DNA of 64,000 nt from JABFRJ01 sp031374735 (GCA_031374735.1 JANMGQ010000060.1:22309-86308), one strand, 5' to 3'; shown: positions 34,428 through 43,710, counted from the stretch's first letter. Program-made: numbers and translations. Notes: a model not told the origin generated them from the sequence alone.

Positions 34428-35843
34428 ATGCGCATCGGCGATCGCGACAATCTGAGCTCGGACGAAAGCCGGTTGCGGCTGCAAACGTCGTTGCGGCTGC
34501 GCTGGTTTGCCGTCGGCGGCCAGCTGTTTGCGATCGCCTTCGTGTCGCTCGGGCTGCAGTGCCCGATGCCGATCGGGCCAACACTTGCCCTGGTGGCAGC
34601 GTCCGCGTGGCTCAACATCTATCTGCGCTTGAAATATGCGGTGCGCCATCGCCTGTCGATCCGCCTTGGCACCGCGCTGCTCGCCTATGACGTGATGCAG
34701 CTCGGCGGACTGCTGTATCTGACCGGCGGGATCGAAAACCCGTTCATGCCCTTGATCATCGCGCCGGTGACGGTCGCGGCTGCGACTTTGCCACCACGCA
34801 ACACTTTACTGCTTGGCGTTTTGACGTCGCTGCTGGCCATAGTGCTCGTCTCGTTCAGCCTGCCGTTGCCTTGGCCCTCGGGCGAAACGTTCGCACTGCC
34901 GCAGCTCTACAAGCTGGGGGTGTTGGCGGCGATTTTCGCAGGCATGGCTTTCCAGGCACTCTATGCGTGGCGCCTGACCAAGGAATCGCGCCTCATGTCG
35001 GCGGCACTCGCCGCAACGGAACAGATCCTCGCCCGTGAGCAAAAGCTGCATGCACTCGATGGGCTGGCTGCGGCGGCGGCGCATGAACTTGGCACCCCGC
35101 TCGCCACCATCACCTTGGTTGCCAAGGAACTTGCCAAGGACCTCGGGCACGGCCTGCCGGCCAATCCGGCGATGGCGGAAGACCTGGCGCTTCTGCAATC
35201 GCAGGCGATCCGCTGTCGTGAGATCTTGCAAAAGTTGACCCGCTCGCCCGGCGAAGGCGATCCGCTGCACTCGATGTTGACCGTCACGCAGCTGATCGAG
35301 GAAGCCGCCGGCCCATACAACGCCTACAAGTCAAAGGTGGTGCTGGATATCGGCCCCGCCGAGGGCGCGAACGGCAACGGCCGCATCGAACCGGTTGGCG
35401 AGCGCAGGCCGGGTGTCATCTACGGCGTTGGCAATCTGCTGGAAAACGCCGTTGATTTTGCCAAAGGCGAAGTGCGGGTCACGGCGCGCTGGTCGGCCGA
35501 TACAGTCACGGTCAGCATTGTCGATGACGGTCCGGGTTTTCCGCCCGATCTGATCGACTCGATCGGCGACCCCTATGTCACCACGCGCCCCTCTCGCTCA
35601 CGTGCCTCGAAGGCCGACGGCGAAGCCTCCGGTCTCGGTCTCGGCTTCTTCATCGCTAAGACGTTGCTTGAGCGATCCGGCGCGACGCTGACGCTGGAAA
35701 ATCGCCCAAAGCCGCAAACGGGCGCCATCGTCGCGATCTCATGGCCGCGCGCCGCCTATGAGCCGCAGGGCCTCGTGCGCAGCGGCACATGGTTGCCGGC
35801 AAAATCCGTCGACGAGGACCGCGCTGCCGTCAGTTCTGTTTGA
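34428..35843 (+). CDS. regB: RegB/PrrB/ActS-type redox sensor histidine kinase
   Basis: A 471-residue inner-membrane kinase. Five or six N-terminal helices include the quinone-sensing GGIENPFMPL (about 100-109). The H-box AAAAHELGTPLATI (His about 220) carries the RegB-specific consensus, and IRCREILQKL holds the Cys that in RegB forms a redox disulfide. The ATPase part has NLLENAVDFA, VDDGPGF and GLGLGFFIA. It controls respiration, nitrogen and carbon genes by redox state in relatives. The partner regA/actR is not in the window, which is unusual. It follows hisF by 10 bp. Confidence 0.9.
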   Translation: MRIGDRDNLSSDESRLRLQTSLRLRWFAVGGQLFAIAFVSLGLQCPMPIGPTLALVAASAWLNIYLRLKYAVRHRLSIRLGTALLAYDVMQLGGLLYLTGGIENPFMPLIIAPVTVAAATLPPRNTLLLGVLTSLLAIVLVSFSLPLPWPSGETFALPQLYKLGVLAAIFAGMAFQALYAWRLTKESRLMSAALAATEQILAREQKLHALDGLAAAAAHELGTPLATITLVAKELAKDLGHGLPANPAMAEDLALLQSQAIRCREILQKLTRSPGEGDPLHSMLTVTQLIEEAAGPYNAYKSKVVLDIGPAEGANGNGRIEPVGERRPGVIYGVGNLLENAVDFAKGEVRVTARWSADTVTVSIVDDGPGFPPDLIDSIGDPYVTTRPSRSRASKADGEASGLGLGFFIAKTLLERSGATLTLENRPKPQTGAIVAISWPRAAYEPQGLVRSGTWLPAKSVDEDRAAVSSV

Positions 35844-37686
35844 GCTTCTTGGCTTTCTCAGCGTCGATCCACCACGTGTCGAGGATACCGCGATCGTACG
35901 CCGGCTTGGTCGCGGGGCGACCGAACTTGTCCCACACGGCAAGCGTATGGCTCGCCTTATACCACTGCGGCACCCAATAGTTGCCGGCGCGCAGGACCCG
36001 ATCGAGCGCGCGGGCTGCGGTGTTCAGTTCCTCACGCGACTTGGCTTCCCCGATCTTGGTCAGCAGGTCATCGATCGCGGGATCAGATATGGCTGACAGG
36101 TTGGGCGTGCCGTCGATCTTGGCTGACTGAGACGAGAAGTAGGACTTGAGCTCCGCTCCGGGCGTCAGGCTCATGGTGAAGCGCCCCGAGACGATATCGT
36201 AGTCGAAAGACTTGCGGCGCCGCTCATATTGCGCCGGATCGAGCTTGCGGATGGATGTGACAATGCCGATCGCCTGCAGGTTTTTCACGTAAGGCGTCAG
36301 CAAGCGTTCCGATGTGACATCGGTGATGGGAAACTCAATCTCGAGCACCTCACCTTTGGCATTGGTCCGGCGGCCGTCTTTCAAGGCCCAACCGGCCTCA
36401 TCGAGCAGCTTGACCGCCTGTCGCATCAGCTTTTTGTCCGTGCCAGTTCCGTCAGACACGGGCGGTATGTAGGGCTCACCAAACACAGATTTCGGCAGCT
36501 TGTCGCGCAGCGGCTCCAGCAGTTTCAATTCGTCTGCCCCAGGGGGGCCGACTGCCTTCATCGGCGAGTTTTCAAAGAAGCTCGTCGTGCGCTGATAGAG
36601 ATCGTAGAACAGGTTCTTGTTGGTCCACTCGTAGTCGAAGGCGAGATCAATGGCCTGGCGCACACGGATGTCGGCGAACTTCGATTTGCGCGTGTTGATC
36701 CAGAAGCCCTGCGTGCCCGATGGGTTCTTGTCGGGCAGCGTTTCGAGCAGGAGCCGTTTCTCTGTGACGGCTGGGCTATCGTAACCCGTCGCCCAGTCCT
36801 TGGAGGTGAATTCCTCACGCACATCCAACACGCCCGCCTTGACGGCCTGGATGCCAAGGGTGCGTTCGCGGAAGTATTCGTATTTGATCTCATCGAAGTT
36901 GAAGCGGCCGCGATTGACCGGCAGATCCCGGCCCCAATAGTCCGCGCGCCGACCATACATGACGAACGCGCCCTGTTTGTATTCCGCGATCCTGTATGGC
37001 CCGGAGCCGGTCCACGATTCCAGACTTGAATCCTCGAACACGCGGCTTTCGATCTCGGACTTCTGCAGGATCGGCAGACCGCCTGCGATGGCCGGCAGGC
37101 TGCGCACTTCGGTCCCTGAGAAGCTGTAGCGCACCGTGCGCTCATCAAGCGCCTCAACGCCAGAAATGTCGCGCAGCAGCGACTGGCTGTAGAACGGGTG
37201 GCCCTTTGTCTTGAGGATGTTGAACGTCGCCACACAATCGGCTGCCATGATCGGCTTGCCGTTGGAGAATTTGGCTTCAGGGCGGATTTTGAACGTGACC
37301 GACTTCAGGTCGGCTGCCAGTTCAACGCTGCCTGCGACGAGGCCATAGGCACTGTCAGGTTCGTCTGTGGCCCGCACCATCAGGCTGTCGAAGGTCAGCT
37401 CGACGCCCTGGGCCGCGTCTCCCTTCAGGATGAAGGGATTGAAGCTGTCATAGGTTGTCAAAGCGCCAGTGCCGACGGTGGTCAGCCGCCCGCCCTTGGG
37501 CGCGTTGGGATTGACGTAGTCGAAATGTTTGAAGTCGGGTGGATACTTCAAGTCGCCAAAGGCCGACAGGCCGTGGCGCACTTGGCCTGCGCCGGAGTTT
37601 GCGTGGGCGGGTGTTGATAGATCGAGCGAGAGGACCAACAGAAAGAGCCCTGTCATGGCCGGCCATGACAATACTTGGATACCCAT
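35830..37686 (-). CDS. YejA-type ABC transporter substrate-binding protein
   Basis: A 618-residue periplasmic family-5 binding protein. It has a signal peptide, then GLSAFGDLKYPPDFKHFDYV and NPNAPKGGRL, the hallmark of the YejA/microcin-C/oligopeptide group. ATG 37686 overlaps the stop of its paralogue (TGATG). The 3' end overlaps regB on the other strand by 14 nt. No permease or ATPase gene adjoins it. The signal peptide is partly encoded by a 20-bp palindromic repeat (37651-37670). Confidence 0.9.
   Translation of the reverse strand: MGIQVLSWPAMTGLFLLVLSLDLSTPAHANSGAGQVRHGLSAFGDLKYPPDFKHFDYVNPNAPKGGRLTTVGTGALTTYDSFNPFILKGDAAQGVELTFDSLMVRATDEPDSAYGLVAGSVELAADLKSVTFKIRPEAKFSNGKPIMAADCVATFNILKTKGHPFYSQSLLRDISGVEALDERTVRYSFSGTEVRSLPAIAGGLPILQKSEIESRVFEDSSLESWTGSGPYRIAEYKQGAFVMYGRRADYWGRDLPVNRGRFNFDEIKYEYFRERTLGIQAVKAGVLDVREEFTSKDWATGYDSPAVTEKRLLLETLPDKNPSGTQGFWINTRKSKFADIRVRQAIDLAFDYEWTNKNLFYDLYQRTTSFFENSPMKAVGPPGADELKLLEPLRDKLPKSVFGEPYIPPVSDGTGTDKKLMRQAVKLLDEAGWALKDGRRTNAKGEVLEIEFPITDVTSERLLTPYVKNLQAIGIVTSIRKLDPAQYERRRKSFDYDIVSGRFTMSLTPGAELKSYFSSQSAKIDGTPNLSAISDPAIDDLLTKIGEAKSREELNTAARALDRVLRAGNYWVPQWYKASHTLAVWDKFGRPATKPAYDRGILDTWWIDAEKAKKLKQN
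37651..37670. repeat. 20-bp perfect palindrome inside a signal-peptide coding region
   Basis: TGTCATGGCCGGCCATGACA is its own reverse complement. On the minus strand it encodes LSWPAMT within the signal peptide of the downstream YejA-type protein. The same half-sites occur in the MITE-like element (27031-27040 and 27154-27166), so this is probably a member of the same dispersed repeat family that has entered coding DNA in frame. Confidence 0.75.
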
Positions 37687-39557
37687 CAGTTCCCCCTGGC
37701 GGCCTTGAGTTTCGCTGCGGCTGCCTCGTCCCACCACCATGTCTGCAGGAAGGCATTCTGCCGTTCCGGCGGCGTCTTCGGGCCGGCATATTGATCCCAC
37801 ATGGCGATCCAGTCTTCGTTGCGCGACCAGTTCGGCACCACGAAATGGTTCCACAGCAGCACACGATCGAGGGCGCGCGTCGCAGCGACAAGATCGGCGC
37901 GATCGGTCGCAAACACGACCTTTTCGACAAGCGCGTCGATGGCGGGATCGGCGACACCCAGGATGTTCGGGCTGCCTGGCTTCTTGGCCATGGCCGAGCC
38001 CCAATAGCTGCGCTGCTCGTTGCCGGGGCTCTCGGATTGGGCGATCACGTGGACCGTCATGTCGAAATCGAAGTCGCGCTCGCGCCGCTCATACTGGGCA
38101 CTGTCGACCACACGGATGTTGATTTTCACACCGATCTTTTCCAGCGTGCTCTTGTAGGGTTGCAGCACGCGTTCGAAGGCCGGCGAATTGAGCAGCACTT
38201 CGATTTCGAGCGGCTTGCCGGCGGCATTCGTCAACACCCCGTTTTTAGGCGTGTAACCAGCAGCAGCCAGCAGCTTGGCCGCTTCAGACAAGTTCTTGCG
38301 CGCGTCATCCGGTGAGTTGTTCACGGGGTTCTTCCACTCTGTGGTGAACACCTCGACCGGCACCTTGCCCTTTACTTCGGTTAGGATTTCGAGTTCGCGG
38401 CCCTGCGGCAGGCCGGTCGCGGCCAACTCTGAGTTGGCAAAGTAGCTGCCGGTGCGCGTGTAAAGACCGTAGAACAGGTTCTTGTTCGCCCACTCAAAGT
38501 CAAAGGCGAGGTTCATGGCGCGGCGCACGCGCACATCTTGAAACAGCGGCCGGCGCAGGTTCATGTAGAAGCCCTGCATGGGCGTGACGCGTTTGCGGGC
38601 AGGCGTGATTTTCTTCACCAGCCCGTTGTCGACTGCGGGGAAGGCGAAGTCGACCGCCCAAGCCTTGGCGGAACTCTCAACCCAATAGTCGAGGGCTCCA
38701 GACTTGAAGCTTTCGAACGCCGCGATCCGCTCACGGAAATAGATGATCTGGTATTCGTCGAAATTGTACTGCCCCTTCAGCAGCGGCAGGTCCTTGGCCC
38801 AATGGTCCTTCACGCGCTCCAACGTGATCTCACGACCTGGAACCAACGCTTTGACCTTGTACGGTCCTGATCCGAGCGGCACTTCCATGGAAGACTTCGA
38901 GATGTCGCGTGCCTGGCCGTTCGCGTCTTTGCCCTCCCACCAGTGCTTCGGCAGAATCGGCAACTGCGTCACGATGTGTGGCAGTTCACGATTGTTTTTG
39001 ACCTTGAAACGGAAGGTGACTTCGCGTTCGCCGGTCTTCTCGGCCTTGTCCACGTCAGCGAAATAGGAGGCATGCTGCGGCGACACCTTTTTGAGCGCGT
39101 CGAGGGAAAACAGCACGTCGTCGACGGTGATGGGCTTGCCATCGTGCCAGCGCGCTTCCGGACGCAGCGAGACGGCGCAGGACGAATAATCAGACGGGTA
39201 GGATGCCCACTCGGCGATGTAGGCGTACTCCGCTGAGGCTTCGTCGGGGCTGGATTTGAACAGCGATTCCGTCAGCAGACCTATGCCGCCGGCCGCAACA
39301 CCCTGCACGGGCCACGGGTTCAAGCTGTCAAATGACCCCTCAGCATACTGGCGTACGCGCCCGCCTTTGGGTGCGTCTGGATTGACCCAGTCGAAATGTT
39401 TGAAATCCGGCCCCTTCCTGGGCTCGCCGATCAGCGAGAGGGCGTGGTGCCGCTTGTCCTGCGCAACCGTCCCTTGGGCGAACGCGAGCGACGCAATGAG
39501 GGCACCACAGAGGGCACCAACAGGGAGAGGCGTCCATCCAAACCGGCGCATGCTCAT
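37686..39557 (-). CDS. YejA-type ABC transporter substrate-binding protein (paralogue)
   Basis: A 623-residue family-5 periplasmic binding protein with a signal peptide cut near TVA-QDK, then HHALSLIGEPRKGPDFKHFD and NPDAPKGGRV. It is a divergent tandem paralogue of the next gene; the two share the same core order (FKHFD..NPxAPKGG, YNFDE/FNFDE, RRAMNLAFDFEW). ATG 39557 has AGGAG 8 nt upstream; ATG 39551 is an alternative. Peptide or glutathione-like uptake with a yejBEF system encoded elsewhere is inferred. Confidence 0.9.
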   Translation of the reverse strand: MSMRRFGWTPLPVGALCGALIASLAFAQGTVAQDKRHHALSLIGEPRKGPDFKHFDWVNPDAPKGGRVRQYAEGSFDSLNPWPVQGVAAGGIGLLTESLFKSSPDEASAEYAYIAEWASYPSDYSSCAVSLRPEARWHDGKPITVDDVLFSLDALKKVSPQHASYFADVDKAEKTGEREVTFRFKVKNNRELPHIVTQLPILPKHWWEGKDANGQARDISKSSMEVPLGSGPYKVKALVPGREITLERVKDHWAKDLPLLKGQYNFDEYQIIYFRERIAAFESFKSGALDYWVESSAKAWAVDFAFPAVDNGLVKKITPARKRVTPMQGFYMNLRRPLFQDVRVRRAMNLAFDFEWANKNLFYGLYTRTGSYFANSELAATGLPQGRELEILTEVKGKVPVEVFTTEWKNPVNNSPDDARKNLSEAAKLLAAAGYTPKNGVLTNAAGKPLEIEVLLNSPAFERVLQPYKSTLEKIGVKINIRVVDSAQYERRERDFDFDMTVHVIAQSESPGNEQRSYWGSAMAKKPGSPNILGVADPAIDALVEKVVFATDRADLVAATRALDRVLLWNHFVVPNWSRNEDWIAMWDQYAGPKTPPERQNAFLQTWWWDEAAAAKLKAARGN

Positions 39558-39676
39558 TGGGATAGCTCCTGCAGGCCTGCCGCGCCACACGCGACGCCAA
39601 CCCAACATATGGCCCGGACGTGTGGCGTTTCCAAGTTACATGTGTGTCAGGAAGGGCACCTCGGCACCACGCGCGT

Positions 39677-40356
39677 CTAGACCAGCCGATAGTTAAAGCT
39701 GATCGAGATGCGTTTTTCTCGGCCGCGGGTCTCCGGCGCCTCGTGGCGCAGATAGCTTTCCCACAGCAGCACCGTGCCTGGCTCCGGTGTCACCTCAATG
39801 AAGGTCCGGTTGGCGTCGCTGGCATCCGCCTTGCGGCGCGGTGCCGCCATCATCCGAACCAGGCGCGGATCCTCAAACTTGAGCCCGGCGGCGTCCTTGG
39901 GCAGGCCCACATAGAGTAGGTGCCCGAAATCACGCTGTTGGGGTGGATGTGTGCGGTGTGCCGTCCGCCCGGCTGAAGGATGTTGACCCACAGGCTGTCG
40001 AGCTCCAGCGCGCGCCCATCGAGGTCGTAGTCAAGCGCATCGGCAAAGCGGGCGACATGCCCGTCGAGGCGCTTGACCTGATCAGCCATGACGGGATCGC
40101 GCCAGGGCAAGTCTTGCAGCGAGGCATAGGACGTATAGCCCTTGTAGCCGTGCTTGCGGCACCAAGCTTGCCCGGCGGGATCCTCGGCGGCAATTGCGCG
40201 GGCGCTCGTGGCCAGGTCGTCGCGCAACGTCTCGCCGATTGCCCCGGGCATGAGGGCGGCGCGGTAAACGGTGGTGACAAACAAGCGTTCGAGTTTTGCT
40301 ATGACGAGATACGGGCAAGTGTCCGGGTGAAATTCAGGGTTTGGTGAGCGACACAC
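39677..40356 (-). pseudogene. Frameshifted 2OG-Fe(II) oxygenase (TIGR02466-like)
   Basis: The 5' part (from ATG 40356) encodes LERLFVTTVYRA, GYTSYASLQDLPW and the iron-binding start HTAHIHPNSVISGTY. It then runs into an unrelated frame. The family continues in another frame as YVGLPKDAAGLKFEDPRLVR, PGTVLLWESYLRHE and ISISFNYRLV to the stop at 39677. The break is at about 39911-39918, where two extra bases (or one lost base) separate TAC from TATGTG. Fused, it would be a typical putative 2OG oxygenase of about 225 residues. The N-terminus overlaps the neighbouring hydrolase stop by 23 nt. Confidence 0.8.
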
Positions 40357-41314
40357 GCTTGCCAGCGGCAGCGATCACGTCGGCATCGGTTGCGCCCTTG
40401 GCGCATTGACCGGCGGCCTCGAGCGACAGGCGTGAGACGCCGTGGAACTTGTCATCGCGCGCCTCGCCTTCGATCAGCACCGCGTGATGGCCGAGTTGCT
40501 CAAGCTTCTGAGCAAAGGCCTGCTGCTCATCGAACGGCGTGACCTTATCGCGCCGGTCGCCGACCACGAACAGGCGTCGCGCTGGCGATGCCGGGATCTC
40601 CGCTGCGCGCAGCATCGGCACGATGAAGCGCCGGCCCGGATCGCCGAAAATGTCTGTGTCCGTTCGTCCGCCCGACACGAGCCGCGGCACGTCGTAGGCG
40701 CCTGACCCCATGACGCCGCACGCGATGTCCGTGCGGCCCGAAACCAACAATTGCGCGATCATGCGCGCGCCACCGGATTGGCCGGCCAGAACCAGACGCC
40801 GCAACCCATAGCGCCGCTTCAAGGCATCCAGAGCCGCGTCGATCGCTGGCACGTCCTCGCGTCGGCCGCCGGGCTTGTGAACACCGCTTGAGCCAAGAAC
40901 CCCAGGCCGCGCAACGACCAGCAGCGGTATCGCGAACTTGGCCGAAAACTCCTCCGTCACGCGCTTGTAGGTCGTGCGCATGCGCTCGTCGCCGCTGTGG
41001 TTCATGTCGGCGTCCGGCACGTCGCCATCGATAAATACAACGGCGATATCTGTGGCCCCATTGCCACTGGTCAGGGACGCGGGTTGAATGACCGCCAGAC
41101 AATCATAGCCCTCCTTGTGGGCAATCCAGAGCCGGTCGCCCGTACATTGCGCCTGCGTGATCTTTTCCAGCCGCTGCTCTGGCCCATAACCGACGGACGC
41201 CACCGCATAGGCGTCTTCGCTCGACGGCTCGGGCTTTGGCGAGATGGCCTGCCAACCAAAGACCACCAGCGCGAACGCTGCGAGAGCCATCCAGATGTTT
41301 TTCGGGTCGAGCAT
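40334..41314 (-). CDS. Alpha/beta hydrolase, membrane-anchored or exported
   Basis: A 326-residue protein with an N-terminal helix (about 9-24) that may be a signal or anchor, then an alpha/beta-hydrolase domain. The nucleophile elbow is GQSGGA (about 197), an acidic residue lies in DRRDKVTPFD and a His in KFHGVSR. Two Cys (CTGDR, DCLAV) could pair in the periplasm. The family covers esterases and dienelactone-hydrolase-like enzymes; no substrate is assigned. It overlaps the frameshifted oxygenase. Confidence 0.75.
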   Translation of the reverse strand: MLDPKNIWMALAAFALVVFGWQAISPKPEPSSEDAYAVASVGYGPEQRLEKITQAQCTGDRLWIAHKEGYDCLAVIQPASLTSGNGATDIAVVFIDGDVPDADMNHSGDERMRTTYKRVTEEFSAKFAIPLLVVARPGVLGSSGVHKPGGRREDVPAIDAALDALKRRYGLRRLVLAGQSGGARMIAQLLVSGRTDIACGVMGSGAYDVPRLVSGGRTDTDIFGDPGRRFIVPMLRAAEIPASPARRLFVVGDRRDKVTPFDEQQAFAQKLEQLGHHAVLIEGEARDDKFHGVSRLSLEAAGQCAKGATDADVIAAAGKRVSLTKP

Positions 41315-41497
41315 GGGGCGGTGTAGCGCATCTCAAGGGCAAGGCTGTGAAACGTTCTTCCAGCACGGCTTTGCTCATGAATATAGCCCCCAGCCGCCAG
41401 AACCGATCGCCGGGGCTAAGACGGCACGAAACACTGCTCTGCCCTTGCGAGCGAAGTCATCACAGTTTTGCCCCAATCAAATTGAATGACGTTCATA

Positions 41498-41520
41498 GAT
41501 ATTGAATAAGGTTCAATATC
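41498..41520. promoter_or_regulatory. 9-bp inverted repeat just upstream of the DUF4384/Sel1 gene
   Basis: GATATTGAA (41498-41506) and TTCAATATC (41512-41520) form a perfect 9-bp inverted repeat with a 5-nt spacer. It ends 21 bp before ATG 41542, and a further ATTGAAT lies at 41481-41487. It is AT-rich in GC-rich DNA. It could be an operator overlapping the promoter, or a 5'-leader hairpin. Confidence 0.55.
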
Positions 41521-41541
41521 GATCTTTTGGGGACGTCTGCT

Positions 41542-42831
41542 ATGAAAATGACAGCATTGTCCGCGCTGCCCTTTGGGCTTGCGTTGGCCACACATGCCCT
41601 CTCTTTTGGCGTTGTGGATCAGGCTTTCGCGCAACGCGTGGCGCGGGCCGACCAGGTCATCGAGACGCCACCCAAGACCGCTGTGGCGACAGCTCTGACA
41701 CCTGTTCAGGCCAGCGTTGCGGCCCTGGCAAGCAACGATGCCGCCGCGCACGTAGAGGCGTGGCTGCGCCGCTCGCGTTACACGTTGACGATTTTCGCCA
41801 AGCCAACGACGGACAGCGAAATCACCATTCTCAATATCGGCCCGACCGGCAATGTTCTGGTGCTGTACCCCAACACCAAACTGGCAGGCGGGCCCACGCC
41901 CGCACAGCACGTCGTGCAGGTTCCAGAGCCCGACGCCCTATACAGCGTGCAGGAAACCGCGGACACGCCGACCGGCACACGTGAGTTGATCCTCGTGATT
42001 CGCACGCCGGGACCACTCTTGATCAGCGGCGCCCCCATCCTCAGCCCTGCCAACGCCAACTCGGGTGCGCGCACCTTCCCCGTGCTGAAAATGACGGGCG
42101 CAAGCTTCGCGACGGCGCTGTTTGATGCCAAGCGGGCTGCGCCGTCCATGGCGATCGTAGCCCTCGACACATCGCGGGCGATCTCACAGAGCGAGACGGC
42201 AGAAACAGGCCCCAAATACTGGTACGACATGGGGATGAAGCGGCTCTTTGGCGCGCAGGGTGCTTACAAGGGTCCGCTGCCGCCATCACGCTTCACCGAC
42301 GCGCTCGAACACTTCGAGACGGCGTACAAGGGCGGACACGCTGCGTCTGCGACACGCATTGGCTTCATGCAGGAGTATGGTGTCGGCGTTCCCGTCGCCC
42401 TGCCGGACGCCAAGGCCTGGTACGAGAAGGCGGCGACGAAGGGCGACACGGAAGGCATGGTCCGTCTAGCGCGCCTTCTGTTGGCACGAGACGGCAAGGC
42501 TGACCAAGCGCGTGGCTATGACTTACTTGCCAAAGCGGCCGCGCAAAGCGAACCGTTGGCCTTTCGTGATCTCGCGGCTGTCTACGACCGCGGCAAGGCA
42601 GTGCCACGTGACGCCACGAAAGCTGCCGACGCCTTCCTGAAAGCGCTCGCGGCACAGGACTGGAGCATTCTTGACGATTTCACCGACTATGCACTGCCGG
42701 TTCGCAAAGCCATCCAAGCACGACTGAAAGCGGCAGGCCATTATACTGGCGCTGTCGATGGGGTCGATGGCGACGCGTTCCGCCTCGCGCTCGGCGCCCG
42801 CGTGTCAGCAGTCAGCAAGGGACAGCGGTAA
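41542..42831 (+). CDS. Exported DUF4384 / Sel1-repeat protein
   Basis: A 429-residue secreted protein. A signal peptide is cut near AFA-QRV. A DUF4384-like beta domain follows (about 70-180; YTLTIFAKPTTDSEITILNI), then Sel1-type repeats (about 250-365; GHAASATRIGFMQEYGVGV, DAKAWYEKAATKGD). The end resembles half of a peptidoglycan-binding repeat (LKAAGHYTGAVDGVDGDA). Such layouts serve as periplasmic scaffolds. It is divergent from the hydrolase at 41314 and preceded by an inverted repeat. Confidence 0.75.
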   Translation: MKMTALSALPFGLALATHALSFGVVDQAFAQRVARADQVIETPPKTAVATALTPVQASVAALASNDAAAHVEAWLRRSRYTLTIFAKPTTDSEITILNIGPTGNVLVLYPNTKLAGGPTPAQHVVQVPEPDALYSVQETADTPTGTRELILVIRTPGPLLISGAPILSPANANSGARTFPVLKMTGASFATALFDAKRAAPSMAIVALDTSRAISQSETAETGPKYWYDMGMKRLFGAQGAYKGPLPPSRFTDALEHFETAYKGGHAASATRIGFMQEYGVGVPVALPDAKAWYEKAATKGDTEGMVRLARLLLARDGKADQARGYDLLAKAAAQSEPLAFRDLAAVYDRGKAVPRDATKAADAFLKALAAQDWSILDDFTDYALPVRKAIQARLKAAGHYTGAVDGVDGDAFRLALGARVSAVSKGQR

Positions 42832-42871
42832 TTCAAAGCCCACCGGCGCAGCTTGGTATGCGCCGCGGGAC

Positions 42872-43543
42872 TTATTCCTTGGCCTCGCGTTTGGCCTTCA
42901 TGATGTCGACCATGCGGCGGTCGACATACTCGCCGCAGGCCGCGGTGAGGTCTTCGATCTTGTCCTGGAAGAAGTGGTTGGCGCCGGCCACGATCTGATG
43001 CTCCAACTTGATGCCGCGCTGGACCTTGGTTTTGACGCTCATGTCGGCGACGGATGCGCTCGGCACGACCTTGTCCTTGTCGCCGTTAATCAACAGCCCC
43101 GAAGACGGACAGGGTGCCAGGAACGAAAAATCATAGAGGTTCGCTGGCGGAGCAATGCAGATGAAGCTGTCGACCTCGGGGCGGCGCATCAGCAGTTGCA
43201 TGGCAATCCAGGTGCCAAACGAAAAGCCTGTCACCCAGCAGCACGAGCTATCCGGGTTTTGCAGCTGCAGCCAATCGAGCACCGACGCGGCATCCGCGAG
43301 TTCGCCGGGGCCATTGTCGAAATAGCCCTGGCTCTTGCCGACGCCGCGGAAGTTGAAGCGGATGGTAGAGAAGCCGCGCTCAACGAACGCATAATACATG
43401 GCATACACGACCTGGTTGTTCATCGTGCCGCCGTACTGGGGATGCGGGTGCAGGATCATCGCAATGGGTGCGTCGCGGCGGCCCTCGTGGTGATAACGGG
43501 CTTCCAAGCGGCCGGCAGGGCCAGGGATGATCAGTTCGGGCAT
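42872..43543 (-). CDS. Alpha/beta hydrolase (COG2945-like)
   Basis: A 223-residue cytoplasmic hydrolase. The oxyanion region is LHPHPQYGGTMNN (about 32-44), the nucleophile elbow GFSFGTW (about 105-111), with an Asp in NGDKDKVVP and a His in GANHFF. All catalytic parts look intact; it is an esterase or thioesterase of unknown substrate. ATG 43543 is preferred since the conserved domain begins directly after it. It is divergent from iscR across a 345-bp gap. Confidence 0.85.
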   Translation of the reverse strand: MPELIIPGPAGRLEARYHHEGRRDAPIAMILHPHPQYGGTMNNQVVYAMYYAFVERGFSTIRFNFRGVGKSQGYFDNGPGELADAASVLDWLQLQNPDSSCCWVTGFSFGTWIAMQLLMRRPEVDSFICIAPPANLYDFSFLAPCPSSGLLINGDKDKVVPSASVADMSVKTKVQRGIKLEHQIVAGANHFFQDKIEDLTAACGEYVDRRMVDIMKAKREAKE

Positions 43544-43672
43544 CAGGGCCTCTTGTGGTGGCGGATGAGCAAGGCGAGGCAAGATATTGGCAGCACGGTT
43601 AATCTCAGATGGAGCCGCTTGCCCATCGCTGCAAACGATGAGAGAGCCGCTGGAGATCATCCGCGATTATTC

Positions 43673-43701
43673 TTGACTCCGGTGCTCGGAATTTCCATAT
43701 A
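43673..43701 (+). promoter_or_regulatory. Candidate sigma-70 promoter of the iscR-suf operon
   Basis: TTGACT (43673-43678) and CATATA (43696-43701) are 17 bp apart, close to the housekeeping consensus. The position, about 190 bp before the GTG of iscR, is within the 345-bp gap 43544-43888 that otherwise holds no gene I can support. Confidence 0.5.
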
Positions 43702-43710
43702 CGCGCCAGA

